The notes under the pieces are model-generated. The model was not told the DNA's origin. It saw only the letters and a list, made by a program, of their open reading frames with translations, and did no database searches. This document shows positions 1-6,875 of a DNA stretch of 10,914 nucleotides, in pieces. The position numbers were made by a program, and so were the translations under genes. The first letter of the stretch is position 1; each line of letters opens with the position of its first letter. This DNA comes from Saprospiraceae bacterium (GTDB lineage Bacteria > Bacteroidota > Bacteroidia > Chitinophagales > Saprospiraceae): NCBI GenBank assembly GCA_020436955.1, contig JAGQWW010000056.1, positions 1 to 10,914 of the forward strand. The letters are read 5' to 3'.

Positions 1-1566
1 CGTACCGGATGTCACAACCTTCTCCATACCATCGATCACATATTGATAAAAGGCTTTATTGATATCGATTTCATGCTTGGTACGATATTTTTCATCTATA
101 TCGCTAGCGTCATTTTTGTAGGACTTGACAAGGTGGGGCGTGTAATAATGTCCCCGGTTAGCCATGATGGCGGCCAGATTGGCCATTTGCATACTTGTAA
201 GCTGCAACTCTCCCTGCCCGATACCCAATGACATAATGGTAGGGGATTTCCAGCCGCCTTTTTTATAAACCTTGTCGTAGTAATCTGAGGTTGGCACATT
301 CCCACCTTTTTCCCTTGGGAAGTCAACTCCTAATTCATTGCCCAGGCCAAATTGATAGACGTAATTGTTAAACATGTCCAGGCCTTCTCTTGGCTTATAA
401 AAATCCTTTTTATCAATTATCCTGCGGAAAGTTTGCCAGAAATAGCTATTACAGGAATGTTGGATCGCAGTTGTTACAGAACCCGGGTACACGTGACTAT
501 GGCAGCCGTATAACCTTCCATTGTAAAAATATCCATTACTACAGGTGAAACCCGTTTGAGGGCTGATTACCCCTTCCTGCAAGGCAATTAATGCAACTAC
601 GGTTTTAAAAATTGAACCTGGTGGGTATTGTGCCATCACCGTCCTGTCAAAAAACGGCAGACGTGGGTCATCCAACAATTCCTGAAAAGCTTTTCCTCTG
701 CTTGAATTGATGGAAAGGCGATTTGGATCATAGGTTGGCAAACTCGCCATGGCTAAAATCTCGCCGGTACTTGGTTCGATGGCTACGATGCTACCGGTTT
801 TTCCTTGCATCAGGAATTCGCCATACGCTTGAAGGTCCACGTCTATGGTGGAAATAAGGTCCTTACCGGAAAGAGGCAAGGTATCGAGTGATCCGTCTTT
901 ATAAGAACCTACCTCCCGACCAAATTTATCTTTCAAAATAAACTTAGCCCCTTTTTCCCCTTTCAACAGCTCTTCATAGGCTAATTCCAATCCGGCGGCA
1001 CCGATGTAGTCACCCGATCGGTATTCACCATTGCCTTTGTCAATATCGTCCTGATTTACTTCCCGGATGTATCCTAACAGGTGTGCAGCATTTGGGTACG
1101 GATAGGAACGGATATTACGTATCTGAGCATAAAACCCTGGGTATTCGTAGAGGTGTTCCTGAAACCTGGCAAAGGTATCTGCCGGTATGCGGCTCAAAAA
1201 GACATATGGAACCACCTTGGAATATCGCTGGTCTCTCCAATCTTTTTCAATTCTCTCTTTGAATTCGCCCTTACTGATCCCCAACAGGTTGCAAAATGCA
1301 GTGGTGTCCATTTGAGGGTCGAGTCGATTATAAACAACCATGAGGTCATAAACCGGTACGTTGTTTACAAGGAGCTTTCCATTTCTATCAAAAATGAGTC
1401 CTCTGGAAGGATAGACTGTAATCTTGTCGATTCCTGCAGTAGATCCCTTAGCACTGTAAGTATCATCGATCAATTGGATGAACATAGCTTTGGTAATAAG
1501 TGCAAGTGCACCTATTATGAATACAATGCGAATACTAAACTTCCGTGTATTAAAGCTATCTGACAA
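1..1566 (-). CDS. mrdA: Penicillin-binding protein 2 (elongation transpeptidase), 3' end cut by window edge
   Basis: This encodes the class B penicillin-binding protein of the elongasome, which cross-links new lateral-wall peptidoglycan in the periplasm. The visible part is 522 residues. A single N-terminal membrane segment lies at about residues 12-33. The dimerisation (pedestal) domain begins with RGLIFDRNGKLLVNN at 55-69. The transpeptidase domain contains the SxxK motif PPGSIFK (catalytic S318, K321) and the SxN motif SCN (S371-N373). The third motif, KTG, should lie just beyond the left edge. The start is a TTG at 1566. No ATG precedes the membrane segment in this frame, and an in-frame TAA lies two codons upstream. 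The first in-frame ATG (residue 28) would cut into the membrane anchor. The gene follows mreD by 11 bases in the same operon, which is the standard order in Bacteroidota, and rodA often comes next. The family assignment is firm; the start is inferred. Confidence 0.95.
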   Translation of the reverse strand, partial: MSDSFNTRKFSIRIVFIIGALALITKAMFIQLIDDTYSAKGSTAGIDKITVYPSRGLIFDRNGKLLVNNVPVYDLMVVYNRLDPQMDTTAFCNLLGISKGEFKERIEKDWRDQRYSKVVPYVFLSRIPADTFARFQEHLYEYPGFYAQIRNIRSYPYPNAAHLLGYIREVNQDDIDKGNGEYRSGDYIGAAGLELAYEELLKGEKGAKFILKDKFGREVGSYKDGSLDTLPLSGKDLISTIDVDLQAYGEFLMQGKTGSIVAIEPSTGEILAMASLPTYDPNRLSINSSRGKAFQELLDDPRLPFFDRTVMAQYPPGSIFKTVVALIALQEGVISPQTGFTCSNGYFYNGRLYGCHSHVYPGSVTTAIQHSCNSYFWQTFRRIIDKKDFYKPREGLDMFNNYVYQFGLGNELGVDFPREKGGNVPTSDYYDKVYKKGGWKSPTIMSLGIGQGELQLTSMQMANLAAIMANRGHYYTPHLVKSYKNDASDIDEKYRTKHEIDINKAFYQYVIDGMEKVVTSGT

Positions 1567-1577
1567 GGGTTACATTT

Positions 1578-2099
1578 TTATTGAACCGGGTCAAAAATTA
1601 ACATGTAAATCAATACAAACAACATGGTTCCTATAAAACTGAACAGTGTATTCAAAAAGATGTCCAGTATATAAACGAAGGTAAAGGCTTCTACTGAGAA
1701 ATAAAAGAAAAGGAATCCGACCATTACTACTGAAGCATAACCCATGAATCGTCCCAGACCAAACTGCTTCTTGGTTGGACTTTGGTTGACGCCGTATCCT
1801 TCACGTGGTTCGAACAAACCCAAAGCCAGTGGACGAATAAAAGCAGCAAAAACGGCAGCTGCTGCATGTACACCAATAGAATCATAAAACAAATCGACCG
1901 TAAGTCCGGTAACAAAACCCAGGAGCATTACCAATACGTTGGGCGTGCGAATGGGAAGTAGAATGATAAAAAGCGGATATAGCAAAAGGTGCAGGTGCTC
2001 CAATACTGCAGTATTGGTATACATCTGTTTTAGAATGAAAACCTGCATCAAAACAAGCAGAAACCAGCGGGTTATATTTTGAAATAGAAGACTATTCAT
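1578..2099 (-). CDS. mreD: Rod shape-determining membrane protein MreD
   Basis: MreD is an integral inner-membrane component of the elongasome that partners MreC and links it to PBP2 and RodA. The protein has 173 residues, normal for the family. It is very hydrophobic, with about five to six membrane segments (roughly 10-27, 37-50, 55-74, 80-95, 119-138 and 142-168). The most recognisable family stretch is GLTVDLFYDSIGVHAAAAVF at about 65-84. MreD sequences are poorly conserved, so the call rests equally on topology and on position between mreC and mrdA. The ATG at 2099 overlaps the mreC TAG by eight bases (ATGAATAG), which suggests translational coupling. A TTG two codons upstream (2105) is an alternative start. 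Confidence 0.92.
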   Translation of the reverse strand: MNSLLFQNITRWFLLVLMQVFILKQMYTNTAVLEHLHLLLYPLFIILLPIRTPNVLVMLLGFVTGLTVDLFYDSIGVHAAAAVFAAFIRPLALGLFEPREGYGVNQSPTKKQFGLGRFMGYASVVMVGFLFFYFSVEAFTFVYILDIFLNTLFSFIGTMLFVLIYMLIFDPVQ

Positions 2100-2934
2100 T
2101 CTCAACAGATTGTTCGATTGCTTCTAACTCCTCCCTTCTTATATTTTTTACTACGTAGCAATATTTCAGGTTACTAAGGTCCTGACCCAATTTCATATTT
2201 ACACTATAAGAATTGCTGCCGGAGGCCAATTCAAAATCAGTAATCACCCCCACCGGTAATCCTTTAGGAAAGATGGAAGAAAAACCACTGGTAATGAGGG
2301 TGTCTCCAACCTGCAAATCGGCGTGTTTTGGAATATCTTCTACAGTTGCTGTCAATGGATCATTTCCTTTCCAAACCAGGGTGCCAAAAAATCCACTTCT
2401 TTGAACAGCAACACTCACCCTGTTTTGCCGATGCAATACTGACATGACCCGAGCATAATGCTTTGAAACATTTCTTACGATACCTACCAATCCAACCGGT
2501 GTTACCACACCCATACCTGGTTCAAGTCCGGCTTCTTCACCTTTATCGAGGGTAAGGAAATTGTGAAATTTATTCACGGAGTTATTAATCACCTTGGCGG
2601 GAATGATTTCAAAAATGGAAGTAGCGTTGGAATCCAATACCAGGTCGATGGTATCTTTAAAAACAAGGATAGGCGGATCATTTTCGAGGCTGGTCCTTTC
2701 TATCAGGATAGCATTTTCCAATGCAAGGCTGTCGGCTACATCGGCAAGATGTAGGTAATTGGTACCGGAATTATAAGCTTGAAGTACTTTGCCGGAAAAC
2801 AAGTTACCAGAATGCAATAGGATCTCCTGTTGGCTCTTGTTGTAACGAACCACCAACGAAAAACAAATGATTTCGAGTAACAAAAAGGTGAAAAAGGTCC
2901 CGTACCGAGCAACGTTTCCGAAGAAATCCAGCAT
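2092..2934 (-). CDS. mreC: Rod shape-determining protein MreC
   Basis: MreC is the periplasmic scaffold of the elongasome. It forms filaments and activates PBP2 next to MreB and MreD. The protein has 280 residues, the family's normal size. It has a short cytoplasmic N-terminus, one membrane anchor at about 12-30, a coiled-coil-like region at about 55-82, and then the paired beta-barrel domain. Typical MreC sequence is visible: LTLDKGEEAGLEPGMGVVTP at 127-146, the following GLVGIV, and SGFSSIFPKGLPVGVI at 216-231. The C-terminal tail after about 266 is charged and rich in Glu. The gene lies 95 bases after mreB and overlaps mreD. A possible internal promoter sits in the mreB-mreC gap. Confidence 0.95.
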   Translation of the reverse strand: MLDFFGNVARYGTFFTFLLLEIICFSLVVRYNKSQQEILLHSGNLFSGKVLQAYNSGTNYLHLADVADSLALENAILIERTSLENDPPILVFKDTIDLVLDSNATSIFEIIPAKVINNSVNKFHNFLTLDKGEEAGLEPGMGVVTPVGLVGIVRNVSKHYARVMSVLHRQNRVSVAVQRSGFFGTLVWKGNDPLTATVEDIPKHADLQVGDTLITSGFSSIFPKGLPVGVITDFELASGSNSYSVNMKLGQDLSNLKYCYVVKNIRREELEAIEQSVENE

Positions 2935-2964
2935 ATCTTGCTAATTCTGATTCAAGAGCACCGA

Positions 2965-2996
2965 CAAAGTTAATAAGGTCTTCTCTTTTGGGAAGA
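2965..2996 (-). promoter_or_regulatory. Possible internal promoter ahead of mreC
   Basis: On the minus strand, positions 2972-2965 read TAACTTTG, an exact match to the Bacteroidota -7 pattern TAnnTTTG, about 30 bases before the mreC ATG. The -33 side is weak: 19-21 bases upstream there is only pyrimidine-rich sequence (CTTC, TCTT, TTCT), not TTTG. It lies in the 95-base gap between mreB and mreC and could give mreCD-mrdA transcription independent of mreB. This is a pattern match only. Confidence 0.3.
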
Positions 2997-3029
2997 AAAA
3001 GCCAGGAAAACTCCAGTAAGGATTGTTTT

Positions 3030-4064
3030 TTATACGCTCTTTCTATCGATAAGGATAGGCATGTACCTGTCGATATCGGAAAGGGCAATCCCGGTTCCAC
3101 GCACAACGGCTCTTAGCGGATCATCCGCAATTTGCACATTGAGTTTGGTTTTGGCAGAAACCCTTTTGTCCAATCCTCTCAACAAGGCTCCACCTCCGGT
3201 AAGGTACAATCCGGTTTTGTAAATATCAGATGCCAACTCCGGAGGAGTTGTTTCCAATGCTTTCAAGATGGCTTCTTCTACCTTCGCGATGGATTTGTCA
3301 AGTGAATGGGCAACCTCCTGGTAGGAGATGGTAATCTGCTTTGGAATACCCGTCATAAGGTCACGACCATTAACAGCGTAATCAGGTGGCGGATTATCCA
3401 ATTCAGGGAGGGCAGAACCAACATTGATTTTTATCTGCTCTGCGGTACGTTCACCGATCAACATATTGTGCTGACGACGCAGGTAATTTACGATGTCGGT
3501 GGTAAACTCGTCACCCGCTGTACGGATAGACTGGTCACAAACGATACCTGAAAGTGCAATGACTGCAATTTCGGTAGTACCACCTCCAATATCGATGATC
3601 ATATTACCAACCGGTTCTTCCACATTCAGGCCAATACCCAATGCAGCTGCCATCGGTTCGTAAATAAGGTATGTTTCTTTAGAATCTACATGGTCTGCAG
3701 AATCGAACACGGCTCTTTTCTCAACTTCTGTGATACCGGAAGGAATACAAACGACCATTTTTAGGTGGGAAAAGAAACGCTTGCGTTTTCCTACCATATT
3801 GATCATTCCTTCCATCATCTTCTCTGCAGCCTGGAAATCTGCGATAACTCCGTCTTTCAAGGGACGGATGGTCTTAATATCCTCGTGTGTCTTTTCGTGC
3901 ATTTGCATTGCCTTGTGGCCAACTGCAATTACATCTCCAGATCGTCTGTTTATCGCAACAATGGACGGTTCGTCTACTACTACCTCACTACCCTGAATAA
4001 TCAGCGTATTGGCAGTACCTAAATCTATAGCTAACTCTTGGTTAAAAAAGCTGAATAACTTCAT
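3030..4064 (-). CDS. mreB: Actin-like cell-shape protein MreB
   Basis: MreB is the bacterial actin homologue. It forms ATP-dependent membrane-bound filaments that orient the elongasome and keep the rod shape. The protein has 344 residues, full length. The actin-fold nucleotide motifs are in order: phosphate-1 loop LAIDLGTANTLI at 11-22, connect-1 region YEPMAAALGIGL at 135-146, phosphate-2 loop MIIDIGGGTTEIAVI at 155-169, and adenosine loop LTGGGALLRGLD at 288-299. The IGERTAEQIKI segment at 203-213 is also typical. The N-terminus MKLFSFFNQE may form an amphipathic membrane-binding helix. The ATG at 4064 places DLGTANT at the usual distance from the start. It is the first gene of the operon and has a predicted promoter about 128 bases upstream. 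Confidence 0.98.
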   Translation of the reverse strand: MKLFSFFNQELAIDLGTANTLIIQGSEVVVDEPSIVAINRRSGDVIAVGHKAMQMHEKTHEDIKTIRPLKDGVIADFQAAEKMMEGMINMVGKRKRFFSHLKMVVCIPSGITEVEKRAVFDSADHVDSKETYLIYEPMAAALGIGLNVEEPVGNMIIDIGGGTTEIAVIALSGIVCDQSIRTAGDEFTTDIVNYLRRQHNMLIGERTAEQIKINVGSALPELDNPPPDYAVNGRDLMTGIPKQITISYQEVAHSLDKSIAKVEEAILKALETTPPELASDIYKTGLYLTGGGALLRGLDKRVSAKTKLNVQIADDPLRAVVRGTGIALSDIDRYMPILIDRKSV

Positions 4065-4191
4065 TCAAGCAACCCGGTTTTTTTCGCAAGGAGCGGGTAC
4101 ACCTTGCTGTGGACATAAACTTGTGTTCAATAAGAGTGCAAAACAAAACAAAATTTGCCGAAAAAAGAAGAAATGTTTTTACGGACCGGTT

Positions 4192-4222
4192 AAAAGGTAT
4201 GGTTAAATAATTATTTTACAAA
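4192..4222 (-). promoter_or_regulatory. Predicted mreBCD-mrdA operon promoter
   Basis: On the minus strand TTTG (4222-4219) is followed by exactly 19 bases and then TACCTTTT (4199-4192). The Bacteroidota housekeeping sigma pattern is TTTG, 19-21 bases, TAnnTTTG, so only the final base differs. Transcription would start near 4186, giving a leader of about 120 bases before mreB. A perfect 12-base palindrome (AAATAATTATTT, 4205-4216) fills most of the spacer. Confidence 0.6.
4205..4216. repeat. AT-only palindrome in the mreB promoter spacer
   Basis: AAATAATTATTT is a perfect 12-base palindrome lying wholly between the predicted -33 and -7 elements of the mreB promoter. It could be an operator or simply AT-rich spacer; an AT-only palindrome of this length can occur by chance in such sequence. 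Confidence 0.4.
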
Positions 4223-4337
4223 AAAATGAAGAAGTACCGGACCTAAGTAATTCAAATTCAAATAGTCCCATTCCGCTCTTGAAGCTAATTACCTTCTTTA
4301 CTAACATTTCTACAGCAAAAGTCATCTTGGCCCATTC

Positions 4338-4368
4338 TTTGCAATTTTTGAATCAGTTTATATTTTTT
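4338..4368 (+). promoter_or_regulatory. Predicted promoter of the DUF6089-like gene
   Basis: TTTG at 4338-4341, a 19-base spacer, then TATTTTTT at 4361-4368. This fits the Bacteroidota promoter pattern except for the last base. The start site would be near 4375, leaving a leader of about 55 bases that contains the 4394-4412 stem-loop. The -7 element lies inside the palindrome at 4356-4379. Confidence 0.5.
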
Positions 4369-4379
4369 AAAATATAAAC
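4356..4379. repeat. Perfect inverted repeat over the -7 element
   Basis: The left arm GTTTATATTTT (4356-4366) and the right arm AAAATATAAAC (4369-4379) are exact reverse complements separated by two T bases. The 24-base dyad covers the predicted -7 box and the expected transcription start of the DUF6089-like gene, so a dimeric repressor site is plausible. It lacks a GC-rich stem, and the T-rich left arm precedes the A-rich right arm, so it does not look like a normal terminator. Confidence 0.6.
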
Positions 4380-4393
4380 CTCCCCCCCTTTAC

Positions 4394-4412
4394 GACCTAT
4401 GTCCCGTAGGTC
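4394..4412 (+). repeat. Short stem-loop in the leader of the DUF6089-like gene
   Basis: GACCTA (4394-4399) pairs with TAGGTC (4407-4412) around a seven-base loop TGTCCCG. It would be in the 5' leader about 18 bases before the ATG. It could affect mRNA stability or initiation, or be a protein-binding dyad; no known riboswitch is recognised. Confidence 0.4.
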
Positions 4413-4430
4413 TTTAGCACTATTTATTAC

Positions 4431-5132
4431 ATGTACAAGAGAATCATACTCATATCAATCATTTTTGTATTGGGCATTGTGCAGGCGATGGCACAACGGT
4501 CACTTGAGCTTGGATTGGGTATGGGCATTTCATTGTACCAGGGGGACATTACAGAAAACTACATTCAATACAACGGGCATAAACGGATTTATTCAGCATT
4601 TTTCCGATACAATTTTAGTCCACATTTTTCTGTACAAGGGACATTTACCAGGGGTATCCTAGGAGCATCTGACTTTTACTCCCAAACAAGATTTGACAGA
4701 GGATGGTCGTTTTCTGCAGATATCAATGAAGCCGTGGTGACCGGTCAGTTTTTCTTTTTGAATCAATTTGCCACCAGTCGTAACGGAGAATCTGCCTTCC
4801 TTTTCAGTCCTTACTTGTTATTGGGAATTGGATATTCAAAAATAGACGCCACGTTTGTCGACAGATTTCAACCGGACCTTTCCTATTCGCACCCGGAAGA
4901 CAAGGACTTGTTTTTGGTGGTGCCATTTGGGGGAGGAATTCGGGGAGAGTTGTCTCCTTCCTTTAAGCTTGGAATTGAAGTTGGTATCAGACCAACTTTT
5001 AGTGACTACCTGGATGATGTACTTACCTCAACTGCAGCCAATGACTGGTATACATTTGCAGGCGTAAACGTTTGTTACGTTGTGCATAAAGAAAGGTATA
5101 AAACCTATCGACAAAGGAAGTATAGATTTTAA
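4431..5132 (+). CDS. DUF6089-family-like outer-membrane beta-barrel protein
   Basis: This is a predicted exported beta-barrel protein of unknown function, 233 residues long. A signal peptide covers about 1-21 (hydrophobic core IILISIIFVLGIVQAM, likely cut after AMA). The rest alternates polar and hydrophobic residues in short strands rich in Gly and aromatics. It contains segments I associate with Bacteroidota DUF6089 proteins: LELGLGMGISLYQGDI at 25-40, SAFFRYNFSP at 55-64, FSPYLLLGIGY at 125-135 and the SDYLDDV motif at 191-197. The C-terminus is basic and ends in aromatic F. The start is the first in-frame ATG giving a complete signal peptide. It is transcribed away from mreB and converges on batD, with overlapping stop codons. 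Family membership is from memory of the pattern, and the role is unknown. A structural or porin-like outer-membrane role is an inference. Confidence 0.8.
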   Translation: MYKRIILISIIFVLGIVQAMAQRSLELGLGMGISLYQGDITENYIQYNGHKRIYSAFFRYNFSPHFSVQGTFTRGILGASDFYSQTRFDRGWSFSADINEAVVTGQFFFLNQFATSRNGESAFLFSPYLLLGIGYSKIDATFVDRFQPDLSYSHPEDKDLFLVVPFGGGIRGELSPSFKLGIEVGIRPTFSDYLDDVLTSTAANDWYTFAGVNVCYVVHKERYKTYRQRKYRF

Positions 5133-5144
5133 CCAAGTTTGGTT
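5129..5144. other. Shared palindromic stop codons and adjacent dyad at convergent gene ends
   Basis: TTAA at 5129-5132 supplies the TAA stop of the plus-strand gene (5130-5132) and the TAA stop of batD on the minus strand (5131-5129). Directly beside it, AACCAA (5131-5136) and TTGGTT (5139-5144) form a dyad with a two-base centre, or a five-base stem with a four-base loop in RNA. There is no intergenic space for a conventional terminator, so each transcript must end inside the opposite gene or on this weak dyad. Confidence 0.6.
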
Positions 5145-6862
5145 TCGAGGTTGGTAATCCAGGTTCTGGCCTTCTCGAATACTCCGGCCATCTCTTTTTC
5201 ATCTTTTTTTCCGGCGAAAAGTGCCATTTCACAAGTATTGACTAATTGTTGGAAGTCTTCTAACTGTTGGGTATCAGCTCCTGCTTCTTCCAATTTCTTC
5301 CTGGCATTTGCTTTGGTCAATTCGGCCATGGATAGATTCAGCTTGTGCCTGACATAGCCAAAAAGGGCTGTTGAAATAGCTTCATAAAAGGCCCCTGAAT
5401 TTTTCTCTTCCATTGCTTTTGCAGCATCCTCCAATCTAGAAAGCGCCACTTTTTCAGCTTCTTTTCTGAGTTTCTCCAATTTGGAAATGCCGGGCTCATT
5501 GGCTTTCTTTTTCCTTTGAAAAAAGAGAAACCCGATTCCTACCAAAGGCAAAATGGCCATACCATACACCCATCCTTTTGCAAAAAAATGCTGGGTTTGC
5601 AAGCTAATTCCACTTTTCAAAACTATTGGATGGATATCCTGTACACCAGCATCAATTTCATCGAGATCCGCCTGGTTATTGCCACTTCCCTTGAGTACAT
5701 TAATCTGCAACGAATCAGCTTTTAAAGTAATGAAAGCCGAGGCATCAGTATCAAAATAAGTCAAAGTAGGTTGAAGGGTAAAGTTGCCGGGCACCTTTGG
5801 TACTGCCAGGTATTCAATTTCCTTTACATGATTGATTTCGCCAATCACTTCCTGGCTGAGATCAGACAATACTTTTGAAGGATAGGGTTCAAAACCCTCC
5901 GGAAATTTTAAATCGGGTGGCAAAACTCTTTTGTTATCACCATTCCCTTTTATAACCACCTTTAATGCAAAGGTATTATCTGTGTAAAGGCGCGTTCCGG
6001 CGGGGACACAGGACAATTGGTATTTCCCAACTGCACCCGAAAAGTCCTCCGGAATATCACCCGGAAAATTTCTTACTTCAATCTTAAGATTGTTAGAGCC
6101 TAGATTTTGATATTCCAGATCGCGGGTAAGAAAGAAGCCTCTCCTACTACTGGATCCCGTTTCTATTCCAATCTGGATCATCATGGGTTCAATCTCCAGC
6201 GTACCGGTTTGCTGGGGAAAGAGTGCTAATCGTTTAATAATCTTTGAAGTGTATTGTATACCGTTGATTACTTCTCTTACCGGTCTCGGATTAAATCGCT
6301 TGATGTCTTCCACGAAAAATCCTTCGTAATCTGATTCTTTTAAGAGGTTATAACTTTCAACACTTTTGGTGGTATAGATTTTATAATCCAACAATACCTG
6401 CTGACCGGGGTAGACAATCGAATCTGAAACGGTAGCTACCAGAAAAATTTCCTGACCCGGGGTACCCGGAGAGCGGGTTGTGCCTCCTTTCAGCACTTCA
6501 ACCGTCAGGGCCTGAGTAGAATACAATTTTCCCTTGACTTTGATACTGGCAGGATTGACACGAAATTGCCCCGGTTTTTCAGCCAAAAGTGTGTAAGAAA
6601 TGGTCATTTCATGGCTTACATTCCCATTGATACTAGTTGTGGACAGGGAACGATTGGGACCACTGACCACTTTAAATGGTCGGAAATCGGGCGGTGCAAA
6701 ATTGCTTCCATTGGCATTGTAAAGTGTAAACCGGACTTCAAAAAAATTGCCTTCCAATACTTCTTTTGCATCTGTAGCAGCCTCAAATCTAACCTGAGCG
6801 CCGGCAACATTCACCAGTCCCAACAATAGCATCATTAACGGCCAAACAAACTTAAAAGACAT
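5129..6862 (-). CDS. batD: BatD-family membrane protein
   Basis: BatD proteins belong to the Bat (Bacteroides aerotolerance) set. They are anchored in the inner membrane with a large periplasmic part and are thought to work with von Willebrand-type BatA and BatB proteins. This protein has 577 residues, normal for the family. A signal peptide spans about 1-22 (ending AGA, then Q). The periplasmic Ig-like beta-rich segments begin with the characteristic AATDAKEVLEGNFFEVRFTL (28-47) and PPDFRPFKVVSGPN (57-70). Further segments include YPGQQVLLDYKIYT (151-164) and GNGDNKRVLPPDLKFPEGFE (306-325). One membrane helix lies at about 428-448, followed by KKK and a helical, charged cytoplasmic tail that includes ISTALFGYVRHKL (496-508). 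No batA, batB, batC, batE or moxR gene is adjacent, and the gene appears to be transcribed alone. Confidence 0.9.
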   Translation of the reverse strand: MSFKFVWPLMMLLLGLVNVAGAQVRFEAATDAKEVLEGNFFEVRFTLYNANGSNFAPPDFRPFKVVSGPNRSLSTTSINGNVSHEMTISYTLLAEKPGQFRVNPASIKVKGKLYSTQALTVEVLKGGTTRSPGTPGQEIFLVATVSDSIVYPGQQVLLDYKIYTTKSVESYNLLKESDYEGFFVEDIKRFNPRPVREVINGIQYTSKIIKRLALFPQQTGTLEIEPMMIQIGIETGSSSRRGFFLTRDLEYQNLGSNNLKIEVRNFPGDIPEDFSGAVGKYQLSCVPAGTRLYTDNTFALKVVIKGNGDNKRVLPPDLKFPEGFEPYPSKVLSDLSQEVIGEINHVKEIEYLAVPKVPGNFTLQPTLTYFDTDASAFITLKADSLQINVLKGSGNNQADLDEIDAGVQDIHPIVLKSGISLQTQHFFAKGWVYGMAILPLVGIGFLFFQRKKKANEPGISKLEKLRKEAEKVALSRLEDAAKAMEEKNSGAFYEAISTALFGYVRHKLNLSMAELTKANARKKLEEAGADTQQLEDFQQLVNTCEMALFAGKKDEKEMAGVFEKARTWITNLETKLG

Positions 6863-6875
6863 AGCTTCCGGATTA

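Larger units (their letters stand above)
4065..4430. other. Divergent intergenic region between mreB and the DUF6089-like gene
   Basis: This 366-base, AT-rich region carries no convincing gene. It holds a predicted promoter for each flanking gene (4192-4222 minus, 4338-4368 plus). It also holds a 12-base palindrome at 4205-4216, an 11+2+11 palindrome at 4356-4379 and a small stem-loop at 4394-4412. Just before the mreB start, a weak ACCCG/CGGGT pair spans the mRNA leader. A plus-strand reading frame at 4009-4206 overlaps the mreB start and ends in low-complexity Lys-rich sequence; it is not a credible gene. Confidence 0.75.

Noticed and set aside
793..801. KTG triplet in PBP2 at residues 256-258
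   Set aside because: It precedes the catalytic SxxK (S318), so it cannot be the third active-site motif. The true KTG should lie beyond the left edge.
1081..1563. 160-codon plus-strand open frame opposite mrdA
   Set aside because: It lies fully antisense to the well-supported PBP2 coding sequence and shows no recognisable protein features.
2804..3106. 100-codon minus-strand frame spanning the mreB-mreC junction
   Set aside because: It overlaps the ends of both mreB and mreC in another frame and resembles no protein; the junction is explained by two complete genes.
3306..3996. Plus-strand frames opposite mreB
   Set aside because: They are antisense shadows of a strongly conserved gene.
4009..4206. 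65-codon plus-strand frame over the mreB start and leader
   Set aside because: Its first part mirrors mreB and its end is Lys-rich low-complexity sequence; it also crosses the predicted mreB promoter.
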